Part shown: piece by piece, positions 40,628 to 48,629 of the stretch
Numbering within the stretch: the stretch's first letter is position 1
How the letters are laid out: each line of letters starts with the position of its first letter
From: Halogeometricum sp. S1BR25-6
Lineage (GTDB): Archaea; Halobacteriota; Halobacteria; Halobacteriales; Haloferacaceae
Direction of reading: 5' to 3'
Length of the DNA: 64,000 bases
NCBI RefSeq assembly: GCF_031624495.1
Contig: NZ_JAMQOP010000002.1
Location: 682,001-746,000 of the forward strand
Program-made: the position numbers and the translations under genes
The notes under the pieces: model-generated
Databases searched by the model: none
Told to the model about the DNA's origin: nothing
The model's input: the letters and a program-made list of their open reading frames with translations, nothing else

Positions 40628-42040
40628 TCAGTCGTCCGCGGGAGCGGGAGCGCCGTCGTCCCCGTCTCCGGAACCGGAGTCGGAGTCGGCGTCCGAGAGC
40701 ATGGGCGTCCCGTCCGCGCGCGGGCCGAGCGTCGGGCCGTGCGGGCCGTCGTCGGGGTCGAGCGGACGCGTCTGTCGGTAGTCCGTCGAGCGTTCCACCG
40801 GCGGGCGGCCGATGGCCGACACCATGTCGACGTAGTCGTCGAACGAGCGGTACTCGCCGTAGCCGCCGCCCGCGCGCTTCGTTATCTCCTCGGAGAGGAT
40901 GGTGCCCATGAAGTCGTTGGCGCCGCAGTTGAGCAGTTTCAGCCCCTTCGCGTTGCCGTACTTCACCCACGAGGACTGCACGTTGTCCACGTTGTCGAGA
41001 AAGAGGCGCGCGACGGCGACCATCAGTTCGTCCTCTGCGTCGGAGGCCCCCTCCGTGACGAGTCCCCGGTCGTACAGCGGCGTGTTCTGGTGGACGAAGG
41101 AGAGGGGGACGAACTCCGTGATGCCGCCGGTGCGGTCCTGCAGGTCTCGGATGACCTTCAGGTGCATCACGCGGTGGGCGGCGTTCTCGACGTGCCCGTA
41201 CATGATGGTCGCCGTCACGTCGAGACCGGCGGCCATCGCGCCCTCCATCCCTTCGACCCACTCCTCGGTCGAAATCTTCCCCGGGCAGATGACTTCGCGC
41301 ACCTCGGGGACGAGAATCTCCGCGGCGGTACCCGGTGCGGACGAGAGACCCGCGGCCTTCAGTTCTCGGTACACCTTCTCGTAGGACCAGTCGGTGCCGC
41401 GGCGGGCGTGGTAGGCCTCCTCGGGCGTCATCGAGTGGAGGTGGGCGCCGCCGACGGACATCGCGCGCATCTGGTCGACGTAGGTCCCGGGGTCTTTGTC
41501 GTACGCCGCCGGCGGCTTGTAGTCCACCTCGGCGTAGGGGTTCTCGTAGCCCGCCAGAATCTCGCGGTGCTCCTCGTTCAGGACGAACGCGGGGTGGAGG
41601 CCCGAGACGGAGGTCACCTCGTAGATGCCGGTATCGAGGGCGTCCTCGACGATTTCGCGCGACTCCGCGGGCGTCTTCGTGAACCCGGTGTGTTCGCCCT
41701 CGTGGTCGGACTCGAACTGGTGGGCGGTGTTCTTGAAGTTACAGAACAGACAGCCGGTGTTGCAGGCCGTCGTGACGTTGTTGTTCAGGTTCGCCACGAA
41801 GGTGACGTCGTCGCCGACCACCTCGGCGCGGCGGCGGTCCGCGGCCTCCAGCACCTGCTCTTTGCGTCGGAGGTCGATCCCCGACCGGTCCGTCCCCGTC
41901 GTCATCAGTTCGATGCCGTCGGCGACGGCGAGTCGGTCGCCGGCGCGCGCCTTCGCGAGGGCGTTCTCGAACGACTGGTCGGTGTCGGGCACGTGGTCGA
42001 ACTCGACCTCCTCCTCGCTCGGTACCGGCGCGTCGGTCAT
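40628..42040 (-). CDS. cofH: FO synthase, CofH subunit (5-amino-6-ribitylaminouracil-tyrosine 4-hydroxyphenyl transferase)
   Basis: The 470-residue radical SAM enzyme joins tyrosine with 5-amino-6-ribitylaminouracil, the first half of F420 chromophore synthesis. The cluster motif is CNTGCLFCNF (C-x3-C-x2-C) near residue 97; EVTSVSGLHPAF and SAPGTAAEILVPEVR are family segments. The last 50 residues are an Asp/Gly/Ser-rich tail with no known role. The ATG at 42040 is preferred, because a TTTTGTGC box begins 29 bases upstream; the frame extends to 42088. Confidence 0.95.
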   Translation of the reverse strand: MTDAPVPSEEEVEFDHVPDTDQSFENALAKARAGDRLAVADGIELMTTGTDRSGIDLRRKEQVLEAADRRRAEVVGDDVTFVANLNNNVTTACNTGCLFCNFKNTAHQFESDHEGEHTGFTKTPAESREIVEDALDTGIYEVTSVSGLHPAFVLNEEHREILAGYENPYAEVDYKPPAAYDKDPGTYVDQMRAMSVGGAHLHSMTPEEAYHARRGTDWSYEKVYRELKAAGLSSAPGTAAEILVPEVREVICPGKISTEEWVEGMEGAMAAGLDVTATIMYGHVENAAHRVMHLKVIRDLQDRTGGITEFVPLSFVHQNTPLYDRGLVTEGASDAEDELMVAVARLFLDNVDNVQSSWVKYGNAKGLKLLNCGANDFMGTILSEEITKRAGGGYGEYRSFDDYVDMVSAIGRPPVERSTDYRQTRPLDPDDGPHGPTLGPRADGTPMLSDADSDSGSGDGDDGAPAPADD

Positions 42041-42204
42041 ACGCACGACCACCGCGCCGGCGCACAAAAGTGAGGCGGTCGCGGTCACCCGCGGAACTCG
42101 GAAAACCCCAGCGGAATCGGTCCCTCGCCGTCACCGCCGGTCCGCCGACGGGTGCTGTCACCCCTCGCTCGCGGTTTATCTCCTCGGCGCGCGTCTAGAG
42201 GAGC

Positions 42205-42660
42205 ATGTACGATGAGTCAGTCGTCGGTGCGGAACGGGACGGAACGGGCTTTTGGGTCAGCGCCCTCCTCGGCGCGGTGGTGAGCGTGGTCACCTCCTTC
42301 GTTCCCTTCTCCCCCGTCATCGGGGGCGGAGTGGCGGGATACCTCCACGCCGGGTCGCGCGAGGACGGCCTCCGCGTCGGTGCCGCCTCGGGCGCCATCG
42401 CCGCGATTCCCGTCGTCCTCCTCGTCGCCCTCGTCTTCGGCGGCTTCGGGTTCTTCACCATCGTGGAGAACGCGTTCGGCGCGACGGCGTTCTTCGCCGG
42501 CCTCCTGCTGGTCGTCGCGCTGCTCGTCGTGACGCTCTCGGCCGGGTTGTCCGCCGTGGGCGGTTACCTCGGCGTCTACGTCCGCGAAGAGACCCGGAAC
42601 GGGGACGGCGCCCGCCGCCGCGGCGAGAGCGTCGACGTCGACGCCGACTCCTCCCTCTGA
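42205..42660 (+). CDS. DUF5518-like membrane protein
   Basis: The 151-residue protein has four hydrophobic segments (about 16-38, 43-60 with the Gly-rich GGGVAGYLHAGSREDGLRVG between, 62-85 and 95-130) and a charged tail. The Gly-rich loop followed by a further helix is the DUF5518 pattern common in haloarchaea, which often carry many paralogues. Function unknown. Confidence 0.75.
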   Translation: MYDESVVGAERDGTGFWVSALLGAVVSVVTSFVPFSPVIGGGVAGYLHAGSREDGLRVGAASGAIAAIPVVLLVALVFGGFGFFTIVENAFGATAFFAGLLLVVALLVVTLSAGLSAVGGYLGVYVREETRNGDGARRRGESVDVDADSSL

Positions 42661-42723
42661 ACGCGTGACCGTCGCGTCCGAGTCGACCCGTCCGGTTTCG
42701 TTCGTTCTTACGTTTCGTCGTTC

Positions 42724-43536
42724 TTACCTGACCCGCCTTCCCTCCCGCGTGGGATGTGCCTCCTCCATCCCGGTCATCCGCGACTGTACCGCCTCGACGA
42801 GGGCCGGGAGCGTCTCCGCGGCGTCGCCGCGAACGACGTAGTCCGCGAGGCCGTCGTTGACCGTCTCGGCGGCGTCGAAGACGGCGAGTTCCCCGCGCTC
42901 GGCCGCCTCGACGGGAAGCGACGCCGCGGGTTCGACCGTCATCGACGACCCGACGACGAGGAACACGTCGCTCTCCCAGGCGAGTCGGCGCGCCGACCCG
43001 TAAGCCGCCTCCGAGAGGTCCTCGCCGTAGAGGACCACGTCGGGTCTGAGGTGACCCTCGCAGCCGAACTCGGGGCACGAGGGCGGGGCGTCGCCGGCGC
43101 GGACCTCGTCCAGCGACGTTTCGGTCGGTACGGACTCCCCGCACGCCGCACAGACCGACCGCGACGCGTCGCCGTGCAGTTCGACGAGTCGCTGCGTCCC
43201 CGCGTCGCGGTGGAGTCCGTCGGTGTTCTGCGTCACGACGGCGTCGACGACGCCCAGTTCCTCCAGCCACACGAGCGCGCGGTGGGCCTCGTTCGGTCCG
43301 GAGGCGTCCCCGAACAGTCGGTCGTGCAGTTCGAGGCGGTCCTCCCAGAACCCCCGCGGGTCGCGTTCGAATCGTTCGAGCGTGAACTTCTCGACGTCGA
43401 ACTCGGTTCCCCAGATTCCCCCGTCGCCGCGGAACGTCGGTACGCCGGACGCGGCGCTCGCGCCCGCACCGGTCAGCACGGTTACCCCGTCGGCCGCGAC
43501 CAGCGTCTCCGCCAGGTCGGCCACCTGTTCATCCAT
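42724..43536 (-). CDS. Sir2 family NAD-dependent protein deacetylase
   Basis: The 270-residue sirtuin has the NAD site GAGASAASGVPTFRG (about 22-36), TQNTDGLHRDAG, the catalytic His in VELHGD, and a zinc site with CAACG and the later CPEFGC. VVGSSMTVEPAASLP completes the cofactor pocket. Archaeal sirtuins deacetylate proteins such as chromatin components. The ATG at 43536 is preferred to 43542 because a TTTTAC box (minus strand 43566-43561) lies 25-30 bases upstream. Confidence 0.94.
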   Translation of the reverse strand: MDEQVADLAETLVAADGVTVLTGAGASAASGVPTFRGDGGIWGTEFDVEKFTLERFERDPRGFWEDRLELHDRLFGDASGPNEAHRALVWLEELGVVDAVVTQNTDGLHRDAGTQRLVELHGDASRSVCAACGESVPTETSLDEVRAGDAPPSCPEFGCEGHLRPDVVLYGEDLSEAAYGSARRLAWESDVFLVVGSSMTVEPAASLPVEAAERGELAVFDAAETVNDGLADYVVRGDAAETLPALVEAVQSRMTGMEEAHPTREGRRVR

Positions 43537-43697
43537 GAACATTCATCGTAGCCGAAGTGTAAAAGCTTCACGCTAGACATTAATTCGTCTCTAGAACACT
43601 TTAACGATACAGGTTCGTGAGTATATCCGGCAATGAGTCGCCGAGAGTAGGCACGGGAGTGGAAGGATTCTTGTGAGAGGCCGACCCCACCTCTCGC

Positions 43698-44723
43698 ATG
43701 ACCAGCGTGAAGGAGTTCCGCGTGGAGGCGGAGCCGACGGCGACGGAACCGGGCCGCGGCCGGTTCGTGTTCACCGACCAGTACTCGGTGTTCGATTGGG
43801 GGGAGATGCCCGACCACGTCCCGGGGAAGGGGGCGTCGCTCTGCACGATGGGAGCGTTCAACTTCGAGCTTCTGGACCTCAACCACATCCCGACGCACTA
43901 CGTCGGCGTGAGCGAGGGCGGCGAGGTGAAAGACCTCGGCGACTGCGAGTCGCCGCCGACGGAGATGGTCATCGAACTCACGCAGGTGCCGGACCTGCCG
44001 TATCTCTCCGAGGAGAACGCCTACGACTACGACGCCTACCACGCCGAGGCCGGCGAGAACTACCTGATTCCGCTCGAAATCGTCTTCCGAAACACCGTCC
44101 CCGTCGGCTCCAGCCTCCGCGGTCGGGGGTCCCCGCGCGACTACGGACTGGACGCCGACGTGTGGCCCGAGGGCGTCGTCGACCTGCCGGAACCGGTCGT
44201 CGAGTTCTCCACGAAGTACGAGGAACAGGACCGTTACCTCGACCGCGCCGAGGCCGAATCGATAGCCGGGGCCGCCGAGTTAGATCAATTAGAGGAACTC
44301 GCCCTCGCGGTCAATCACATCCTGAACGAACGTGCCGAGCGCGCCGGGTTCGCTCACGAGGACGGGAAGATAGAGTGTCTGTACCACGACGGCGCGATAA
44401 AAGTCGCGGACGTGGTGGGGACGTTCGACGAGAACCGATTCTCCTACGACGGCCAGGAGGTCTCCAAGGAGGTCGTCCGCCAGTACTACAAGAAGACCGA
44501 CCCCGAGTGGGTGGCCGCCGTCGCCGACGCGAAGGAACGGGCCGTCGAGGAGGGCGTCGCGGACTGGCGCTCGCTCTGCGAGGCGTCGCCGGACCCCCTC
44601 CCGGCCGCCGTCGTCACCGCCGTCTCGGAACTGTACGCCGCGGGGACGAACGCCTACACCGGGTCGGAGTGGTTCGACGCGCCGCCGGTCGCGGACGCGG
44701 TCGACCGCGTACGAAACCTGTAG
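43698..44723 (+). CDS. purC: Phosphoribosylaminoimidazole-succinocarboxamide synthase
   Basis: The 341-residue SAICAR synthetase joins aspartate to CAIR in purine synthesis. The haloarchaeal form is longer than bacterial PurC (about 240). Motifs include [18 protein letters not shown] (residues 23-40, the ATP/CAIR region), [18 protein letters not shown] (about 127-144) and [12 protein letters not shown]. Other purine genes are close (purS, purQ). Between it and the sirtuin gene is a 155-base AT-richer control region with imperfect inverted repeats. Confidence 0.93.
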   Translation: MTSVKEFRVEAEPTATEPGRGRFVFTDQYSVFDWGEMPDHVPGKGASLCTMGAFNFELLDLNHIPTHYVGVSEGGEVKDLGDCESPPTEMVIELTQVPDLPYLSEENAYDYDAYHAEAGENYLIPLEIVFRNTVPVGSSLRGRGSPRDYGLDADVWPEGVVDLPEPVVEFSTKYEEQDRYLDRAEAESIAGAAELDQLEELALAVNHILNERAERAGFAHEDGKIECLYHDGAIKVADVVGTFDENRFSYDGQEVSKEVVRQYYKKTDPEWVAAVADAKERAVEEGVADWRSLCEASPDPLPAAVVTAVSELYAAGTNAYTGSEWFDAPPVADAVDRVRNL

Positions 44724-44775
44724 CGTCGCCGTATCTCTCCGACTGCGAGAGCGACATAAGGAGAGAGCGGCCGCG

Positions 44776-45789
44776 CTAGTCGTCGGACGGGCCGGGCGTC
44801 GTCTCGGCTTCGTCCTCGGCGTCGACGTCTTCGGCTTCGTCTACACCGCCGAGCGCGCTCGTCAGTCCGTCTATCGGCCGGTCCGGGTTCGCCTCGACGG
44901 CCTCGTCGGTCGCACCGAGTTGATACTTCGAGGCGTCGGCGTCCTCGCGGAGACTGGTTCGGCCGCGGTGGACGCTCACCGCGTTGTCGAGATGGAGGTT
45001 GACCGCCTCGACCAGGGCGTCGGCCTCGAGCGGTTGGCCGAGCGACTTTATTTCCTCGATGGAGGCGTCGTCGGGCACGTCGAACGCCCGTTGGGTGATG
45101 ATGGGCCCTTGGTCGAGGTCCGTCGTCACGTAGTGTGCGGTGACGCCGGCGATGCGGACGCCCTCCTCCTTCGCCTGTCGATAGGCGGCCGCGCCGGGGA
45201 ACGCCGGGAGCAGCGACGGATGGATGTTGATGATGCGGTCCTCGTAGCGGAAGACCACGTTCGGCCCGAGGATGCGCATGTAGCGCGCGAGGACGACGAG
45301 GTCCGCGTCGTACTCGTCCAAGCGCTCTAAGAGTTCGTCCTCGTCGGGCGACCCCTTCTCGTCGCCGACGTCGTGGAACGGCACGTCGTAGTGTTCGGCG
45401 AGGGGCCGTAGGTCGTCGCGGTTGGCGATGACGACAGAGATGTCCGCGCCGAGGTCGTCGTTCGCCCACGCCTCGAACAGCGCTTCGAGGCAGTGGCTCT
45501 CGCGGGTGGCGAGAACGGCGATCTGTTTGGTCCCCCGATCGGCGGGAAAGCGGACCTGTACGTCGACTCCGAGGTCCTCCCCGAGGTCCTGGAGGGCCTC
45601 CCGGAGGGTATCCTCCGTGCAGACCATCTCGGAGGTGTCCGCGTTCAGCGTCATCCGGAAGACGCCATCGCGGACGGCCTGGTCGAGGTCCTCGACGTTG
45701 ATTCCGCGCTCGAACAGCAGGGTGGTGAAGTTGGCGATGAGTCCGGTTTCGTCCCCCCCGATGACCGTAATCTCGGTGAGTTCTGTCAT
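44776..45789 (-). CDS. purU: Formyltetrahydrofolate deformylase-like protein (PurU/PurN family)
   Basis: The 337-residue protein has an N-terminal ACT-type domain (residues 3-85, EITVIGGDETGLIANFTTLL) and a formyltransferase domain with VLARYMRIL, INIHPSLLPAFPGA (catalytic Asn-His) and TDLDQGPI (catalytic Asp). A polar tail of about 60 residues follows. PurU would release formate from 10-formyl-tetrahydrofolate; the active-site segment resembles PurN (glycinamide ribonucleotide transformylase) as well, and the purine-gene setting leaves both open. The ATG at 45789 follows a GGAGGT ribosome-binding sequence. Confidence 0.85.
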   Translation of the reverse strand: MTELTEITVIGGDETGLIANFTTLLFERGINVEDLDQAVRDGVFRMTLNADTSEMVCTEDTLREALQDLGEDLGVDVQVRFPADRGTKQIAVLATRESHCLEALFEAWANDDLGADISVVIANRDDLRPLAEHYDVPFHDVGDEKGSPDEDELLERLDEYDADLVVLARYMRILGPNVVFRYEDRIINIHPSLLPAFPGAAAYRQAKEEGVRIAGVTAHYVTTDLDQGPIITQRAFDVPDDASIEEIKSLGQPLEADALVEAVNLHLDNAVSVHRGRTSLREDADASKYQLGATDEAVEANPDRPIDGLTSALGGVDEAEDVDAEDEAETTPGPSDD

Positions 45790-45951
45790 CGGTCCCACCT
45801 CCGACTGCCGTACTGCGGAGTCATCGGCGGAAGAAGACGGTGAGCGGTGAAAAGCATGCCCATCCGCACAGCGGGCCTCCGTCCGTACTGCGGAACCGAC
45901 TCCGGCCGGGTCAGTTGCACGTTCGTGTACACCAAACGCAGTCCAAAACTG

Positions 45952-45957
45952 CTTTTA
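45952..45957 (+). promoter_or_regulatory. TATA-like box of purS-purQ
   Basis: CTTTTA lies 25-30 bases before the purS ATG, fitting a leaderless transcript for the purS, leader-ORF, purQ unit. Confidence 0.45.
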
Positions 45958-45981
45958 CGCACGACCGCGCACCACGAACCG

Positions 45982-46233
45982 ATGACGACCTACACCGCCA
46001 CGGTGACGGTCCGCCTGAAGCGGGGAGTCCTCGACCCGGAAGCCGAGACGACCAAGCGCGCGCTCGAACGCCTCGGGTTCGAGTTGGAGGCGCTCCGCTC
46101 GGCCGACCAGTTCGAGGTCGACGTGGACGCGGCGTCGGCGTCGGACGCCGAGGACCGGGCCGACGAGATGGCCCAGCGCCTCCTCGCCAATCCGACGATT
46201 CACGACTACGACGTCGACGTGACGGAGGCGTAG
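45982..46233 (+). CDS. purS: Phosphoribosylformylglycinamidine synthase, PurS subunit
   Basis: The 83-residue small subunit of FGAM synthase has the standard opening TYTATVTVRLKRGVLDPEAE and the closing LLANPTIHDYDVDV. PurS dimerises and bridges PurL and PurQ in the complex that aminates FGAR. Its stop codon is followed directly by the first tiny leader ORF that leads to purQ. The purL gene is not in the window. Confidence 0.93.
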   Translation: MTTYTATVTVRLKRGVLDPEAETTKRALERLGFELEALRSADQFEVDVDAASASDAEDRADEMAQRLLANPTIHDYDVDVTEA

Positions 46234-46293
46234 ATGGCCGTCGCACCTGCGACGACTTCCGTCGAGGCTCCGCACGGAGGTGCGTCCCGATGA
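46234..46293 (+). CDS. 19-codon leader ORF in front of purQ (first copy)
   Basis: A tiny reading frame MAVAPATTSVEAPHGGASR follows the purS stop with no gap. Its TGA overlaps the ATG of the next leader ORF (ATGA). It is a diverged 56-base tandem copy of the next unit and holds a CGCAC-GGAG-GTGCG hairpin with the ribosome-binding-like GGAGG in the loop. Translation is not proven; the precise overlapping is what supports it. Confidence 0.35.
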   Translation: MAVAPATTSVEAPHGGASR

Positions 46294-46346
46294 CAGTCGC
46301 CGTCTTCACCCCGCCCGTCGAGACTGCACACGGAGGTGCAGTCTGA
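46290..46346 (+). CDS. 18-codon leader ORF in front of purQ (second copy)
   Basis: MTVAVFTPPVETAHGGAV starts with the same five residues as PurQ itself (MTVAV), suggesting that this unit arose by duplication of the purQ start. Its TGA shares a base with the purQ ATG (TGATG). Translation through this frame would open the strong hairpin at 46321-46344 and free purQ's start. Not proven. Confidence 0.35.
   Translation: MTVAVFTPPVETAHGGAV
46321..46344 (+). promoter_or_regulatory. Hairpin enclosing the purQ ribosome-binding sequence
   Basis: AGACTGCAC and GTGCAGTCT form a perfect 9-bp stem with a 6-base loop; the GGAGG runs through the loop into the stem. The purQ ATG lies 1 base after it, so the hairpin could hide the start site unless a ribosome melts it. 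Confidence 0.55.
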
Positions 46347-47029
46347 TGACGGTCGCGGTGATCCAGTTCGGCGGGTCGAACTGCGACCGCGACGCCGTCC
46401 GTGCCCTCGACCACCTCGGTATCGACGCCGAACGCGTCTGGCACGAGGACGGTCTGCCCGAGGGCGTCACCGGCATCATGCTCCCCGGCGGCTTCTCCTA
46501 CGGCGACTACCTGCGCGCGGGCGCGATGGCCGCGCGGTCGCCGGTCATGCGCGAAGTCCGTGACGCGGCGAGCGAGGGGACGCCCGTCCTCGGCGTCTGC
46601 AACGGCGCGCAGGTCGGCTGCGAGTCCGGTCTCACCGAGGGCGCCTTCACCACGAACGAGAGCGCCCGCTTCCAGTGCGAGCGCGTCCATCTGCGCGTGG
46701 AGAACGCCGAGACGCCGTGGACGGCGGCCTACGAGGAGGGTGAGGTCATCGAACTCCCCATCGCGCACGGCGAAGGACGCTTCGAGGTGAGCGAGGACCG
46801 GTACGAGACGCTGGTCGAGGAGGACCGCGTCCTCTTTCGCTACTGCGACGCCGAGGGGAACGTCACGTCCGAGGCGAACCCGAACGGGTCGCGCGGCAAC
46901 GTGGCGGGCATCCGCGGGGAGGCCGAGAACGTCGGCGTGCTGATGCCGCACCCCGAGCGCGCGTCGCTTCCGGACCTGAACGGCAGCACCGACGGCGCGG
47001 GCGTGCTCCGCGGGTTCGAGAGCGTCTGA
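46346..47029 (+). CDS. purQ: Phosphoribosylformylglycinamidine synthase, PurQ (glutaminase) subunit
   Basis: The 227-residue class I glutamine amidotransferase supplies ammonia to PurL. It has the catalytic cysteine in LGVCNGAQVG (about residue 87), the oxyanion segment LPGGFSYGDYLRAGA (49-63) and the His-Glu pair in LMPHPERA near the end. Start at the ATG at 46346 follows the leader ORF and hairpin described separately; family members begin with this MTVAVIQFGGSNCDRD segment. Confidence 0.95.
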   Translation: MTVAVIQFGGSNCDRDAVRALDHLGIDAERVWHEDGLPEGVTGIMLPGGFSYGDYLRAGAMAARSPVMREVRDAASEGTPVLGVCNGAQVGCESGLTEGAFTTNESARFQCERVHLRVENAETPWTAAYEEGEVIELPIAHGEGRFEVSEDRYETLVEEDRVLFRYCDAEGNVTSEANPNGSRGNVAGIRGEAENVGVLMPHPERASLPDLNGSTDGAGVLRGFESV

Positions 47030-47168
47030 AGCGGTCGCTCGGCGAGTAGCTTCCCGAAAATCGAGGCGCCGCGACGACGCATCGCGTCACCGTCGAACCC
47101 GCGGTCCGCGGACCCGTCTCCGACCCCATGAGCGAAACAAACCGTTCTATCGGCGTGAATCAGGTCGG

Positions 47169-47282
47169 TTACCGGTCGACCGCGCACGGGTCGCTCGTGG
47201 CTATCCACCCGTCAGGGTTGTCTCCCTCGCGGATTTCGAGCCACCCGTCGGCGTAGTACACCGTCTTGTACGTTGTTGTCAT
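47169..47282 (-). CDS. 37-residue small protein of a conserved haloarchaeal type
   Basis: MTTTYKTVYYADGWLEIREG begins a 37-residue acidic protein that ends GWIATSDPCAVDR. The pattern of two Trp-containing strands (YYADGW, GWIATS) and the codon use look coding; I recall very similar short haloarchaeal proteins (of the DUF7331 kind), but no search was run. It occupies part of the gap between purQ and raSEA. On the other side (47283-47467) nothing is seen. Function unknown. Confidence 0.6.
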   Translation of the reverse strand: MTTTYKTVYYADGWLEIREGDNPDGWIATSDPCAVDR

Positions 47283-47467
47283 AGTGAGGTACGACGCCGC
47301 TCGGGCGCGCGGGAACGCTTCCGATGCGTGCGCCGCACCTACTTCTCCGAAGGGCGGACACCACCCTTACTACCCGCAGCCTTCGCGGGGCGTAACCGGC
47401 GGTTAGGAACGGTATGGTGCCGTATAGAACGGGTTGTCGGCAACCTAACGAAGGGGAAAGAGCGCTC

Positions 47468-48544
47468 TCAGCGAGCCAGCGGCATCGAGTAGGACGTCTC
47501 CTCGTCCATCACGACGTCCCACGTCCCTTCGCACTCGCAGGACACCTGCGAGAACACGGAGGGGTCCTGCCGCAGGTCGAAGTCCTTGATGGCCTTCTGC
47601 ACCAAGTCGTCGCAGTCGCCGCAGTTGTGCGCGCCGCGGTCGGAGCCGTGACCGACGGGGTCGGAGACGACGATGGCGTCGACGTCGGCGGTCGATTCGA
47701 GCACCTCGGCGACCGACCAGAGCCACGGCGGGCGGTAGCCGCCCTGGAAGTAGAGTTCGTCCACCATCGTGTACCGCTGGACGTTCGTTGGGTTCATCGA
47801 GACGGTGTGGCAGTAGTCGACCTCGGCGCACCGACGGATGGAGGACTTCATGTCCTCGACGGCTTCGGACTCCGAGAGGAACGGCGGCTTCATCAGGAGG
47901 TACGCCTTCACGCCCGCGTCGACGGCGCCCGCCTCCGCGCAGGCGTCCTCAAAGTCCGAGAAGTCGAAGTACTTGTTCACGCAGTCGTGTCGGACGCGGT
48001 CGGTCGCCGTTTCCAACCCCACCGCGACGTCGGTTTCGAGTCCCTGCGAGGTGAAGTCCTTCAGTTTCTCGCGTTCGACGAAGTCGGGGAGCGACTCGAC
48101 GACGATTCGCTCGCGGTCGCCGAACGTCTCGGCGATGGCGCGGCGCGTCTCCGCGCCGACCTCTCGCTCGTCGAGGAAGCTCCCGGAGGTGTATATCTTG
48201 ATGAGTTCGGCCTCTTCGTCCGAGTTCTCCTCCTCGTGGTCCAGGCACACCTGAATCTGGTCCATCAGCGCCTCGTGGGCGACGCTGCCGCCCTCGACGG
48301 ACTCGGCGACGTAGCCGCACATCGTACATCCGCCGGCGCGCGCCCACCGACAGCCGCCGGTGTTGAGGATGATGGTGAGCGACTGCTTCACGCCGTCCGG
48401 CGTGTTGTCCTCGTCCATCCAGACGCGCGTCGGTTCGTGGGGGTCGTACGTGCGGTCCTTGCGCGAGCGAATCTCGCGCATCACTTCGTTGTGGGCGTCC
48501 ATGCCCTTCCCCCGTTCGTACACTTCGGGACTCGGCTGACTCAT
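47468..48544 (-). CDS. raSEA: Archaeosine synthase radical SAM subunit (RaSEA)
   Basis: The 358-residue radical SAM protein acts on lysine-modified preQ0 in tRNA: it cleaves the lysine side chain to leave archaeosine. The cluster cysteines are C65, C73 and C76 (CRWARAGGCTMC), spaced C-x7-C-x2-C rather than the common C-x3-C-x2-C, a feature of this subgroup. KAYLLMKPPFLSE and TVSMNPTNVQRYT are family segments, and CGDCDDL near the end offers more cysteines. The partner ArcS gene lies at 54493 and tgtA at 60085. Confidence 0.93.
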   Translation of the reverse strand: MSQPSPEVYERGKGMDAHNEVMREIRSRKDRTYDPHEPTRVWMDEDNTPDGVKQSLTIILNTGGCRWARAGGCTMCGYVAESVEGGSVAHEALMDQIQVCLDHEEENSDEEAELIKIYTSGSFLDEREVGAETRRAIAETFGDRERIVVESLPDFVEREKLKDFTSQGLETDVAVGLETATDRVRHDCVNKYFDFSDFEDACAEAGAVDAGVKAYLLMKPPFLSESEAVEDMKSSIRRCAEVDYCHTVSMNPTNVQRYTMVDELYFQGGYRPPWLWSVAEVLESTADVDAIVVSDPVGHGSDRGAHNCGDCDDLVQKAIKDFDLRQDPSVFSQVSCECEGTWDVVMDEETSYSMPLAR

Positions 48545-48629
48545 TACCGGTGGTATCCGACGTGCGCGTAAATCCGCTTCGCCTGCCGGCGCGAGAAAGC
48601 GTCTTGTCGCTCCGTTCCGAACCCCTCGT

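Noticed and set aside
46234-46345. The purS-purQ spacer units as a CRISPR-like or mobile repeat
   Set aside because: Only two copies, adjacent, and both fit the reading frames and the purQ start; duplication of a translation-start unit explains them better.
47128-47405. Open frame on the plus strand after purQ (starts MSETNRS)
   Set aside because: It is antisense to the 37-residue protein on the minus strand and its later part has poor coding composition.
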